From the NCBI RefSeq assembly GCF_000374525.1, contig NZ_KB894575.1, positions 62,001-126,000 on the forward strand: a stretch of DNA of 64,000 nt, read 5' to 3'. This document shows positions 17,204 through 26,355 of the stretch, piece after piece (the first letter of the stretch is position 1; every line of letters begins with the position of its first letter). The translations under genes and the position numbers were made by a program. The notes under the pieces were generated by a model. It did not search any database and was not told where the DNA came from. It worked only from the letters and a program-made list of their open reading frames with translations. Source of the DNA: Amorphus coralli DSM 19760 (GTDB taxonomy: Bacteria; Pseudomonadota; Alphaproteobacteria; Rhizobiales; Amorphaceae).

Positions 17204-17731
17204 TCAGCCGTCCCTGGCCCGGGCCCGTTCCTGCAGCCGCATCAACCAGCGCTCGACGCGCTTTTCGTTGACGCCGAAATCGTCACGGCCGAACTGCGCC
17301 CGGGAGTAGACTGCGATGGTGGAGCGGTCGCTGCCGAGCGGCACGGCCTCGACGGAGACCGTGTCCGGGAACCGCATCCGCCTGGAACGGACGACATAAC
17401 GGGCCTGCAGCGGACGCGATCCATCGTCGACGCGCTCGGTGCGCGGCTCGGTCACCGCGATCCCGTCCACCAGCTCGATCAGCCGGGCGGCGGATACCGG
17501 GAATTCCGGCGGATCGGCCCGCACTGCATCGGACGGGCACAGATCGGCAGGGCAGACCAGATAGTGGTTCGGCCAGGGGTCAGGCTCGAGGCTGCGGAAG
17601 TCGACAGGGCCAAGATCGGCAGGGCCTGCCGCCAGTTCCCAGATGCGATCGCGCCCGACGAGGGCGCCGGCCAGCACCACCGCTCCAGCGGCAACGCCCG
17701 CGCCGATCATCACTCCCGAGCGTCTTGTCAT
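17204..17731 (-). CDS. DUF1499 domain protein, membrane-anchored
   Basis: 175-residue protein with one N-terminal hydrophobic anchor (VMIGAGVAAGAVVLAGALVG). The DUF1499 domain (about 45-170) contains NHYLVCPADLCPSDA and the YVVRSRRMRFPDTVSVEAV strand pair. Function of the family is unknown. The start at 17731 places the anchor right at the N-terminus; the longer open frame upstream overlaps the next gene. Convergent to the GT39 gene with only 6 nt between stops. Confidence 0.75.
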   Translation of the reverse strand: MTRRSGVMIGAGVAAGAVVLAGALVGRDRIWELAAGPADLGPVDFRSLEPDPWPNHYLVCPADLCPSDAVRADPPEFPVSAARLIELVDGIAVTEPRTERVDDGSRPLQARYVVRSRRMRFPDTVSVEAVPLGSDRSTIAVYSRAQFGRDDFGVNEKRVERWLMRLQERARARDG

Positions 17732-17825
17732 GGTTCGCCCCGATTGACTGCCTTGCTGCAGAGCGGAACGTGCGGCCCGAGGCGTTCGTTCCGCAGCCAT
17801 CGGTCCCGGCTGGCAGCGAGATGCC

Positions 17826-19028
17826 TCAGCGGGCGCCGGATGCCCCGACAGAAGCCTCCGGTGCGCCAAGAATGCGCCGCCCCTTTGCGAACTCCAGGAA
17901 CTCGTAAGCCGGCATGGGCCTGGCAAAATAGAAGCCCTGCGCCGTTTCGCAGCCGATGCTCTGAAGGAGGCGCGCGGTTTTCGCGGTTTCCACGCCTTCC
18001 GCGCACACCGGCAGCTTGAGCTCCTTCATCAGGGCCAACAGCCCCTTCACAACCGTACGGGCACCGGAGTCGCGATCCAGGTCCGTGATCAGGCTGCGGT
18101 CGAACTTCAGCTCGGACAGCGGCATCCGGTAGATTTCGACCAGCGACGAGAAGCCCGCGCCGAAATCGTCGAGCGACACTTCGATGGACTTCAGCCTGAG
18201 CCGGGTCAAGATGTCGGTCGCCTTGCCGATGTCCGCCATGGCCGCCTGCTCCGTCACTTCGACGATCAGCAGTCTGGGATCGATCTGGTAGGTCCGCAGG
18301 AGCGAGGCGAGCCGGTCCGGCAGCGTCAGGTCGGTAAGCTGCAGCGGCGACAGATTGACGGAGATGGGAAGCGAGACATTCTGCCTGCGCCAGTCTGTGA
18401 GCTGTTCCGCCGTGATCCGCAGCACCTCTTCGGTGAGCGGTCCGATCAGGGCGGTTTCCTCCGCCATTGGAATGAAGCGGTCCGGCGGCACCAGCCCTCG
18501 CGTGGGATGCTGCCAGCGCACGAGCGCTTCGGCCCCGACGATCGGATACTCGTCTCCGAAGCGGAGATCGACCTTCGGCTGGTAGTAGACGACCAGCTCG
18601 CCGTTCCGGATGGCATTCTCGAGGGCTTCGGACGTGATACCGGCCGACTCCACGAACACCTCTTCCAGCGCCGTCTCCAGATCGATCACCGAGACGGGCT
18701 TCTGCAGCACGCCTCTCATCGGAAGCTTGAGCATCTCGCCCAGGCGCTGGGCCGTCGCCAGCACCCGCTCGTCCTGACCGCTGGACAGAAGCACGGCAGC
18801 CGTGCACCCGCGCCGGCCGAGTTCGCGCAGGAACTCGATCCCGTCGTGGTCCGGCATCGACAGATCGAGCAGGATCACCGTCGGTTCCAGTGCCGCATAG
18901 GCCCGGTCGAACGACTCGAACTCGCTGCACTCCTCGACCACGAATCCCATCTCTTCCGCGATATCGCGGAAGTAGGCCCGGATTTCGGGCTCGTCATCGA
19001 TGATCAGAAGACGGTTCTGACGGCTCAT
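17826..19028 (-). CDS. Response regulator with EAL domain (c-di-GMP phosphodiesterase)
   Basis: Protein of about 400 residues. An N-terminal receiver (about 5-125) has acidic pocket residues IIDDEP and phosphoacceptor D55 (LLDLSMPD). An EAL domain (about 140-385) hydrolyses cyclic di-GMP. The catalytic set looks complete: EALVRW with E167, VNLSPLQL, EVTEQ, the DDFGAGFSSL loop and KFDRSLI, AEGVET. The start was placed at the third in-frame Met (19028), preceded by GAGAGG. The upstream kinase gene ends at 19051, only 22 nt away, so kinase and regulator are likely partners in one operon. Confidence 0.92.
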   Translation of the reverse strand: MSRQNRLLIIDDEPEIRAYFRDIAEEMGFVVEECSEFESFDRAYAALEPTVILLDLSMPDHDGIEFLRELGRRGCTAAVLLSSGQDERVLATAQRLGEMLKLPMRGVLQKPVSVIDLETALEEVFVESAGITSEALENAIRNGELVVYYQPKVDLRFGDEYPIVGAEALVRWQHPTRGLVPPDRFIPMAEETALIGPLTEEVLRITAEQLTDWRRQNVSLPISVNLSPLQLTDLTLPDRLASLLRTYQIDPRLLIVEVTEQAAMADIGKATDILTRLRLKSIEVSLDDFGAGFSSLVEIYRMPLSELKFDRSLITDLDRDSGARTVVKGLLALMKELKLPVCAEGVETAKTARLLQSIGCETAQGFYFARPMPAYEFLEFAKGRRILGAPEASVGASGAR

Positions 19029-19050
19029 GTCCATGCCTCTCGGAGCCCCG

Positions 19051-22000
19051 CTAGACATGCGGGACCGGCTCTTTCGATAGCACCTGAACCTTGTCCAGGG
19101 CTCGCCGCACCTTTTCGGCCAGATCTGCCATTCGATAGGGCTTCGTCACCAGGTCCCGTCCCAGGTGAATTGCGCGGCTGTGCAGAACAGTGGCCTCCGT
19201 GTAGCCGGTCGTAAAGAGGACCGGAAGATCGGGATGCAGGCGGCGCACCTCCTCCGCGAACTGCGGCCCGTCCAGCTCTCCCGGCATCACGATGTCGGAA
19301 AAGACGAGGTCGACGCTTTCCGCCGACCGCAGAACGGTGAGCCCGTCCCGCCCGCCGGACGCGGTCAGGACCCGGTATCCCAGCTCCTCCAGCATGCCGA
19401 CGGCCACCTCGCGCACATCGTCCTGATCCTCCACAACGAGGATGGTCTCGCCGGCGCCCTGGCGATCGCTGCCCCGCGGGTGTTCCACAGGGACTGCGGA
19501 CACCTGCGAGGTGTCCGCCGGCAGCAGGAGGCGAACGCATGTGCCCCGGTCCGGTTCGCTGTAGATCTTCACATATCCGCCGGATTGCCGGATGAACCCG
19601 TAGATCATGCTGAGGCCGAGACCGCTGCCGCCCCCGGCCTGCTTGGTGGTGAAGAAGGGCTCGAACACCTTGTCGAGGCATTCTTTCGGGATGCCGCTTC
19701 CCGTGTCGCTGACCGAGATCTCGACATAGTCGCCCGGCTGAAGATCCCCGTTCATCGCCGCGTCCTGATCCGTGAACCGGACAGCCCGGCTTTCCACCAC
19801 GATCCGACCGCCATTCGGCATGGCATCGCGCGCGTTGACCACCAGGTTCAGAAGCGCCGTTTCAAGCTGGGACGCGTCGGTGCGAACGTTGGGTATGCCG
19901 CCTCCCAGCTCGAGGTCCAGCGTGATGATGTTGGACAGCGTCCCCTTCAGGATGCCGCTCATGTCCTGGATCAGCGGATTCACGGCCACGCTTTCGGTTT
20001 CCAGCTTCTGGCGCCGCGCGAAGGCCAGCAGGCGCTTCGTCAGTTCCGCGCCGCGCTCGGCCGCACCGAGCGCGGCGTGCAGCCTCCGGGCAAACTTGTC
20101 GTCGCCGGTGACCGTTCTCTGCATCAGTTGCAGGTTGCCGATCACGACGCCGAGCAGGTTGTTGAAGTCGTGGGCCAGGCCGCCGGTGAGCTGCCCGACG
20201 GATTCCATTTTCTGCGCCTGGATCAGCTGGCTGTAGAGCGCCTTCAGTTCGGTGATGTCGACCAGGACCGCCATGGTGCGTTCGATCGAGCCGTCGGCGT
20301 TGTACTCTGAGACCGCGGAGAGCAGGATATCGACGATCTCCCCGGTCTTGGTCACCATCTGGTACTCGACGTCCTTGCAGGTGCCGGTCTGCATGAAGAC
20401 CGGCAGGACTTCCTCGATCGCCTTGCGGGCCGATTCCGGTGTGAGGAATTCCGAGGACTTGCGGCCGATCACCTCGTCGCGCTCGTAGCCGAGGCGCTCG
20501 AGCCAGAAATCAGAGATGGAAAGAAGCCGCCCGTTCCGGTCGATGGAATGCAGCATGACGGGCGTCTTGTTGTAGAGCGACCGGTATCGTTCCTTGCTCC
20601 TGATCAGCGCCTCTTCGGCCCTCTTCTCCGCCGAAATGTCGGTGGACACCACGAACATGTAGCGGCGGCCGGTTGCCGGATCGATGTGCGGGACCCGATC
20701 GGTCTTGACCCACGAGCGGGCTCCATCGCGGGCGATATATTCCTCCACGGCGCCGAGCGAGGGCTGGCCGGCTGCGAAGACCAGCGCGTCGTCGGCCTGC
20801 ACCTTCTCGGCAAAGCGCGGCGCGAACTCCGAGAGATAGCGTCCCTCGAGCTCCTCCGGCTTGCGGTTGATGGCCCGCGCGGCCGCGGAGTTCAGCCGGA
20901 TGATCCGGCCGTCCTCTTCCTTGTAGATGATGCGGGCAGGCGCATGATCGAGGATCAGCTCCAGCTCCGCCTCCCTGCGGCGCAGCTCGGTGTCGCGGCG
21001 CTTCTTGTCCGACATGTCCCGGCCCTCGGCGAGGACGTTGATCACCTTGCCGTCGTCGCTCATGACCGGCATCAGCGAGAAATCGATCGGCATCGTTCGG
21101 CCACGGGCGCCACTGATATCCGTCTCGAACCGGATGAACTCGCCTTCGCAGGCCTTCCTGAAGGCGTCTTGCAGTTCGGACCGGTTGCCGGAGCGTCCGC
21201 CCCACCAGTTTCCGTCCCACAAATTCATTCCCATCGTCTCGTCGCGTGTGCGACCGAGGAAGTCGAGCGCCGTCTGGTTGACCTCCATCACCGTCCCGTC
21301 GAGGCTGATGAGGCTGCAGAGCTGGAAGGAATTCTCGAAGATGGCCCGGTAGCGCGCGGTCGTGGCGCTCAGCTGCTCCTTGGCCAGCCGTTCGCGGGTG
21401 ACGTCGTGCATCGACGCCACCGCGCCGATCTTCCGCCCCTCGACATCGAACAGTGGCTTTGCCTGTGCGACCAGGGTGCGCGCAGGCTTGCCGTGAGGCG
21501 CGATCACCATCTCCTGGGCGCTGACCACTTCGCCCTGAAGCGCGCGAAACAGGGGGATCTCCGCCGTTTCGAGCGGGGTTTTTCCATCTGCCCGATACAG
21601 GTCGTAGTGCTGAGACCACTGTTCGGGCGGCATCGGCGATGCATCGACGCCATGAAACGCGCGGGCAGCACCGTTGAAAAGTGTCAGCTTGCCCGCCTCG
21701 TCACACACCACGATGCCGTCCTGGACGTTCTGAAGCACCGTTTCGAGGAAGTTGCGGTTCTTCTGCAGCGCGGCTTCGGCATCCTTGCGCCCGGTGATGA
21801 CCTCCGCGAACACCACGAGCCCACCGATCTCTCCGTTGGCGTCACGCCACGGTCGCACCTGCCGTTCGATCCAGTCGTGCGAGCCGTCGGGCCGGGTGAC
21901 CCAATGTTCCTCGATCGAGAATGTGCCGTTGGCGAGCGCCGTCTCGTTCTGCTGACGCCAGGGAGTGGGAGCGCCCTGGGCAACGTCGTAGGGGGACTGG

Positions 22001-22689
22001 CCGACCAGCTTGAGCCCCTCTATGCCGAACAGTTCGCGCCACTGCCGGCTCGCCGCCACGTAATGCATCTCGCGGTCGAACATCGCCACGGCGACCGGCG
22101 AGTAGCGCAGGAACAGCGAGAGCCAGTTCTCCGCCGAGGCGAGGTCGTTCTCCACCTTGATCCGCGACTCCACCTCGGTGAGGACGTCAGTGGCCTCGTA
22201 TCGGATCTGGATCTGGTCGGACGTGATGGCCGCCAGGTCGGCGAGCAGCGCCTCGTCATCCGCGCTGAAATCCGGGTGAGGCTCGCTGTCCACCAGGCAA
22301 ATCGTGCCGATCTTGTAGCCCTCGGCGGAGTAGATCGGGGCTCCGGCATAAAAGCGGATATGCGGCTCGCCGGTGACCAGCGGGTTGTCGCAGAAGCGCG
22401 GATCGAGCCGCGCGTCCGGCACGACCATCACCTCGTCGTCAAGGATGGTGTAGGTGCAGAAGGCGAGATCCCGGTCGAGATCCATGCGGCCGAAACCGCA
22501 CGAAGCCTTGAACCATTCGCGTTCCTTGTCGATCAGGCTGATGAGCGCGATCGGCACCCGGAACTGCCGCGATGCAAGCTGGACCAGCCGATCGAAGGAC
22601 GCCTCGCGTTCCGTATCGAGAATTGCGAGGCGCCGGAGCGCGGCCACTCGCGCAGCGTCATCGCTCGGGATCGGAGGTTTCTTGATCAT
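19051..22689 (-). CDS. Hybrid sensor kinase: GAF, several PAS, HisKA, HATPase, REC
   Basis: Soluble protein of about 1212 residues. A GAF domain comes first (about 20-165, with FRVPIALISLIDKEREWFKA). Four or five PAS/PAC units follow up to about residue 820. The dimerisation helix is LTGGLAHDFNNLLGVVIGNL with H840, then an HATPase domain (NLVVNARDAMPNGG, DTGSGIP, GGGSGLGLSM), and last a receiver domain with D1132 (VFSDIVMPG). No transmembrane segment is seen, so it senses a cytoplasmic cue. The start is the ATG at 22689; a TTG three codons upstream is the alternative. The receiver-EAL gene is 22 nt downstream, so the output is probably lowered c-di-GMP. Confidence 0.92.
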   Translation of the reverse strand: MIKKPPIPSDDAARVAALRRLAILDTEREASFDRLVQLASRQFRVPIALISLIDKEREWFKASCGFGRMDLDRDLAFCTYTILDDEVMVVPDARLDPRFCDNPLVTGEPHIRFYAGAPIYSAEGYKIGTICLVDSEPHPDFSADDEALLADLAAITSDQIQIRYEATDVLTEVESRIKVENDLASAENWLSLFLRYSPVAVAMFDREMHYVAASRQWRELFGIEGLKLVGQSPYDVAQGAPTPWRQQNETALANGTFSIEEHWVTRPDGSHDWIERQVRPWRDANGEIGGLVVFAEVITGRKDAEAALQKNRNFLETVLQNVQDGIVVCDEAGKLTLFNGAARAFHGVDASPMPPEQWSQHYDLYRADGKTPLETAEIPLFRALQGEVVSAQEMVIAPHGKPARTLVAQAKPLFDVEGRKIGAVASMHDVTRERLAKEQLSATTARYRAIFENSFQLCSLISLDGTVMEVNQTALDFLGRTRDETMGMNLWDGNWWGGRSGNRSELQDAFRKACEGEFIRFETDISGARGRTMPIDFSLMPVMSDDGKVINVLAEGRDMSDKKRRDTELRRREAELELILDHAPARIIYKEEDGRIIRLNSAAARAINRKPEELEGRYLSEFAPRFAEKVQADDALVFAAGQPSLGAVEEYIARDGARSWVKTDRVPHIDPATGRRYMFVVSTDISAEKRAEEALIRSKERYRSLYNKTPVMLHSIDRNGRLLSISDFWLERLGYERDEVIGRKSSEFLTPESARKAIEEVLPVFMQTGTCKDVEYQMVTKTGEIVDILLSAVSEYNADGSIERTMAVLVDITELKALYSQLIQAQKMESVGQLTGGLAHDFNNLLGVVIGNLQLMQRTVTGDDKFARRLHAALGAAERGAELTKRLLAFARRQKLETESVAVNPLIQDMSGILKGTLSNIITLDLELGGGIPNVRTDASQLETALLNLVVNARDAMPNGGRIVVESRAVRFTDQDAAMNGDLQPGDYVEISVSDTGSGIPKECLDKVFEPFFTTKQAGGGSGLGLSMIYGFIRQSGGYVKIYSEPDRGTCVRLLLPADTSQVSAVPVEHPRGSDRQGAGETILVVEDQDDVREVAVGMLEELGYRVLTASGGRDGLTVLRSAESVDLVFSDIVMPGELDGPQFAEEVRRLHPDLPVLFTTGYTEATVLHSRAIHLGRDLVTKPYRMADLAEKVRRALDKVQVLSKEPVPHV

Positions 22690-22925
22690 GATGCTCAATC
22701 CCCATCAGCGATGCGTGCCGCCACCGTGTCGACCCCGTCCCAAAGCCCCGGTCTACAAACGCCGCTCGATCGAAACCGGCGACTGCGACATGCTGAAAGG
22801 GCGGGAAGCCGGTGTTCGCTTCATCTTACACCGACCCCACTTTGGAATCCGTACAAAAACGGGCAGGTGCGAGCCGGACGTGCGGAGAACGCGAGGCGCT
22901 CATCCGACACATCCTGTGATAGCCC

Positions 22926-25652
22926 CTAGGAGCTTGCGTGAAGCTGACCAAGGTCGTCGTGGAAGCGGATGTCGGTCTGGGCGACGGGAAGATGAACCTC
23001 CACGAGGCCCTCGTCGTCGGGCACAGGCTTCACCTCGAAGCCGAGCGCGGTGCACAGCGCCAGCATGGTAGTGTTCTCGCGCAGGACCTCGCCGACGATC
23101 TCCTGCAGCCCGTCTGCCCGGGCATATTCGATGATCAGGCTCATCAGGGCCCAGCCGAGCCCCTGCCCCTTGAGCTCGGAGCGCAGAAGGATCGCGTACT
23201 CGCCGATGCGGTGATCCGGATCGGCGTGAAGCCGCACCGACCCCTGGATGGCGCCCGTCCGCGGATCCTTCGCCACGAACGCCATCGCCCTGGCATAGTC
23301 CAGCTGCGTCAGGCGAGCGAGCATCGCGTGGCCGATGTGGCGCAACGGCGCGAAGAAGCGCAGCCGCAGATCCTCCGGGTCGATGGATTCCAGGAAGGCC
23401 TTGTAGGCTGGCTCGTCCTCCGGACGGATCGGATGCACCTCCAGCCGGCGGCCATCGCGGAGCGTCAGGTCGCGCTGCCACTCGTTCGGGTAGGGCCGGA
23501 TGGCCAGTCGCGGATGGCCGAGACGGCCCGCCACCGGTCCGACCGGAGCCACGTGAACGGTCACGTCCGCGGCACGCACGTGCCCGCCGCCGACCAGAAG
23601 CTGCGCGACATCGATGGCGCGGACCTCGGGGAACCGGGCCGCAAGCTGCCCGACGCGCGCCAGGGCGAGCAACAGCGCGCCGCGATCACCCGCGCCCTCC
23701 TCCCTGTCCGCTTCTCCCGGTTCGAGCCCATCCAGCCCGAGCCGGTCGACCATGCCGGCCGCGAGCTTGAGATCCAGCGGCGGCAGCTCGACGGAGACCG
23801 GCGCGGCGGTGGCTAGAGCCCCGGCATGCGCGAGCACAACGGCCGGGCCGAACGCCGGGTCGTCGACGATGCCGGCGGCCAACGCGATCGTGTCGGCGGC
23901 CGGCAGCGCCGGTTCCAGCGCGACCGCCTCGGGCACCGGACCGCCAGCCGAGGAGGCCCCGCCCGACAGGAGAAACGAGGCCAGCCTTTCGGCGCCCGCC
24001 GCGCTGGCGACCTCCACCGCGATCGGCCGTGCGGTGGTGGCATCGTCGTAGGCTGGACCGATCCGGCAGCGGGGCGCGCCGGCGAGCAGCGCCGCCGCTG
24101 CAATCCGCGCCTCTTCCGGCGTGGTCGCCAGCGTCCGCTCCAGCGTTTCGATCCCGAAGGCCCGCAGCAGCCGGCGGCTCTCGGCCTGGCCGAGCTGCGA
24201 TCGGCCTTCGTCCAGCGCCGCTTCGATGATCGAGCGCGCCTCGTCGAGAAGCGGCGCCTCCATGGGCGGGCCTTCCGGCGGCGTCGAGGCGAGCTCTTCC
24301 TGGCCCCGGCCGTAGTTCACCAGATGCTGGAAGCTCCGGATGGCTGCCCCCGGCGACTGCCTGACCAGGATGCCGGCCTCGCTGAGACGCCGTTCCTCCT
24401 CCGGTTCCAGGTCGAGAAGCACCGCAAGGATCGGCTTGCGCCGCAGCGCCCGCTTGCGATGCTCCGTCGCCGCCGCAATCAGCACGTCCACCAGCGGTGC
24501 AACCGGCGCGACCGAGGTCGGTGCCGCGGCCGCCAGCACGCCATCCACCTCGCGGTCGGAGAGGAGCGCGGCCAGGGTCTCCGCCAGCGCCGTCGGATCC
24601 GCGTCGTCCTGCAGGATCACGGGGTTTGCCGGCCACGTCCCGCTGCGCACCAGCGGCTCGAGCACGGCTGTCGTCGTCTCCCCGAAGTGGGCGAGCTTTC
24701 CGCCACTGGCTGCGAGCCTGTCCGCCGCCATAGAGGCGAGGCTGCGCCCGTTGGCAATCACCCCGAGCCGGCCGCCGGCGGGCGCCTTGAAGCGGCTCAC
24801 GGTTTCCGCCGCCTCAAACACCTCGTCGATGTCGAACACCCGCACGAGACCGGCCCGGGCAAACGCGGCATCGTAGACCCGGTCGGTTGGGGCGAGCCGG
24901 CTGCACAGGCTGTCGATGGCCCGCGGCAGGTCACGGGTCAGGCCGGACCTGAGCACGACGACGGGTTTGGTACGCGCCGCAGCGCGCGCCGCCGACATGA
25001 ATTTCCGCGGATCGGAGATCGTTTCCATGTGGATGAGGATGGCCCGCGTGCGGCCGTCGGTGGCGAACCAGTCCAGCAGGTCGCCCACATCAACGTCCGC
25101 CTTCTGGCCAAGAGAGACGACGCCGGAAAACCCGACCCCATGGCGGGCGGCCCAGGCAAGGGTGGCGTTCACGATGGCCCCGGAGCGGGCGACGAGGGCC
25201 AGGTCGCCTGGTCTGCCCGCGTGCACCATGAGCGAGGCGTCCAGGCCGGCACCGGGAACCCGGACCCCTATGCTGCCCGGTCCGACCAGCCGCAGCCCCC
25301 GGCTGCGCCCGGCTTCCAGCGCGCGGCGCAGCACATCGTCCGGCCAGGCGTCATAGCCCACCGACAACGCCACCACGGCCCGGGTGCCGGCTTCGGCGAG
25401 GGCCGCAACGGTCTCCACGGCGTGGTCCGGCCCGCCGAGATAGACGGCGAGGTCCGGCGCGACCCCCGGGTCGCCCAGGGTTGCGGCGTCGAAGCCGGGA
25501 CAGTCCGCGCCCAGGCCGATGGCCCACCGCGCCGTCCCGCACGGTGCCAGGCGGTCCGCGACGAGAGCCAGCCGATCCGGCTCGAGCCTGTTCGGTCCGA
25601 CGAGCGCGACGGAGCGCGGCCGCATGAGGGCGTCGAGATTGAGGATCGTCAT
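22926..25652 (-). CDS. GNAT protein acyltransferase with NDP-forming acyl-CoA synthetase-like domain (PatZ-type)
   Basis: 908-residue fusion. Residues about 1-700 follow the layout of NDP-forming acyl-CoA synthetases: a CoA-binding Rossmann domain with LMRPRSVALVGPNR, two flavodoxin-like domains with LIHMETISDPRKFM, and an ATP-grasp-like region. Residues about 715-880 form a GNAT acetyltransferase domain with the acetyl-CoA loop GQGLG and acidic residue in IGEYAILL. This is the architecture of PatZ/YfiQ lysine acetyltransferases, which silence acyl-CoA synthetases. The ATP-grasp part appears eroded: the usual YPVALK...HKSE block is missing, so it probably has no synthetase activity. Stands alone; promoter region likely 25653-25845. 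Confidence 0.85.
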   Translation of the reverse strand: MTILNLDALMRPRSVALVGPNRLEPDRLALVADRLAPCGTARWAIGLGADCPGFDAATLGDPGVAPDLAVYLGGPDHAVETVAALAEAGTRAVVALSVGYDAWPDDVLRRALEAGRSRGLRLVGPGSIGVRVPGAGLDASLMVHAGRPGDLALVARSGAIVNATLAWAARHGVGFSGVVSLGQKADVDVGDLLDWFATDGRTRAILIHMETISDPRKFMSAARAAARTKPVVVLRSGLTRDLPRAIDSLCSRLAPTDRVYDAAFARAGLVRVFDIDEVFEAAETVSRFKAPAGGRLGVIANGRSLASMAADRLAASGGKLAHFGETTTAVLEPLVRSGTWPANPVILQDDADPTALAETLAALLSDREVDGVLAAAAPTSVAPVAPLVDVLIAAATEHRKRALRRKPILAVLLDLEPEEERRLSEAGILVRQSPGAAIRSFQHLVNYGRGQEELASTPPEGPPMEAPLLDEARSIIEAALDEGRSQLGQAESRRLLRAFGIETLERTLATTPEEARIAAAALLAGAPRCRIGPAYDDATTARPIAVEVASAAGAERLASFLLSGGASSAGGPVPEAVALEPALPAADTIALAAGIVDDPAFGPAVVLAHAGALATAAPVSVELPPLDLKLAAGMVDRLGLDGLEPGEADREEGAGDRGALLLALARVGQLAARFPEVRAIDVAQLLVGGGHVRAADVTVHVAPVGPVAGRLGHPRLAIRPYPNEWQRDLTLRDGRRLEVHPIRPEDEPAYKAFLESIDPEDLRLRFFAPLRHIGHAMLARLTQLDYARAMAFVAKDPRTGAIQGSVRLHADPDHRIGEYAILLRSELKGQGLGWALMSLIIEYARADGLQEIVGEVLRENTTMLALCTALGFEVKPVPDDEGLVEVHLPVAQTDIRFHDDLGQLHASS

Positions 25653-25845
25653 GCGCCTGTCCCGACCTTCCGATGGCTGAGCCCGAAGCGGAAGGGTGCG
25701 GAAGGTGGCACGCGCTGTCCAGCACCTGTTTGCGCGGTGCTGCTGCGCTGATCGTCGCGGACGGATCGCCGCCCGGCCACGCGTTCTGTCGCCCTGCGTG
25801 TGACCGCCATTGCGCCCACGCGAACAGACGACATGGGCATGGGGC

Positions 25846-26277
25846 CTAGGCCTCGCCGGGCATGCGACGACCGGGAGCCGCTAGGGCGCCGGAGGCGGCG
25901 GCCTTCACGATGCGGCGGAAGGTCGGGCACTCCATGTGGCTCGGCGCGGTGCAGGCGGCGGCGTGGCGCAGCCCGTCGCGCATGACAGTGAGCTCGCGGA
26001 TGCGGACGTCCAGCGCGTCGGCCTTGGCCGCGAGCGCCGCCCGGTCGATGTCGGGCTGGCCGTCGAGTCCGAACATGGCGGCGATCTCGTCCAGCGAAAA
26101 GCCGGCCGCCCGTCCGAGCGCGATCAGGGCCAGCCGCTCGGTGACCTGCGGATCGAAGGTCCGCTTCAGGCCGCGCCGGCCGGTCGAGGCAATCAGGCCC
26201 TTTTCCTCATAATAGCGCAGCGTCGAGGCGGGCACGCCGGAACGGCTCGCCACCTCGGATATGTCGGGATCGCGCAT
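25846..26277 (-). CDS. MerR family transcriptional regulator
   Basis: 143-residue regulator. The N-terminal winged helix SEVASRSGVPASTLRYYEEKGLI appears in the first 30 residues, followed by a dimerisation helix. The C-terminal segment has a Cys-rich stretch, AACTAPSHMECPTF, that could bind a metal ion or sense thiols. The start at 26277 directly abuts a perfect palindrome in the divergent promoter. It likely controls the divergent methyltransferase gene and itself. The ligand is not known. Confidence 0.9.
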   Translation of the reverse strand: MRDPDISEVASRSGVPASTLRYYEEKGLIASTGRRGLKRTFDPQVTERLALIALGRAAGFSLDEIAAMFGLDGQPDIDRAALAAKADALDVRIRELTVMRDGLRHAAACTAPSHMECPTFRRIVKAAASGALAAPGRRMPGEA

Positions 26278-26282
26278 GGCCC

Positions 26283-26313
26283 TTGACCTCAAGTCGACTT
26301 GAACTGGCAGGAT
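26283..26313 (+). promoter_or_regulatory. MerR-type promoter/operator
   Basis: TTGACC (26283-26288), a 19-nt spacer and CAGGAT (26308-26313). The spacer holds a perfect 14-bp palindrome, TCAAGTCGACTTGA (26289-26302). An over-long spacer with a centred dyad is the signature of promoters activated by MerR proteins through DNA distortion. It resembles the SoxR-type box. It drives the methyltransferase gene and lies 5 nt from the MerR start codon. Confidence 0.75.
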
Positions 26314-26355
26314 GCCGCGCAACATGGACAATCGCAAGCATGGAGCGCGACGAAC

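Noticed and set aside
20548-22929. Plus-strand open frame of 793 codons opposite the hybrid kinase
   Set aside because: Shadow frame without homology; the kinase domains on the minus strand explain the region.
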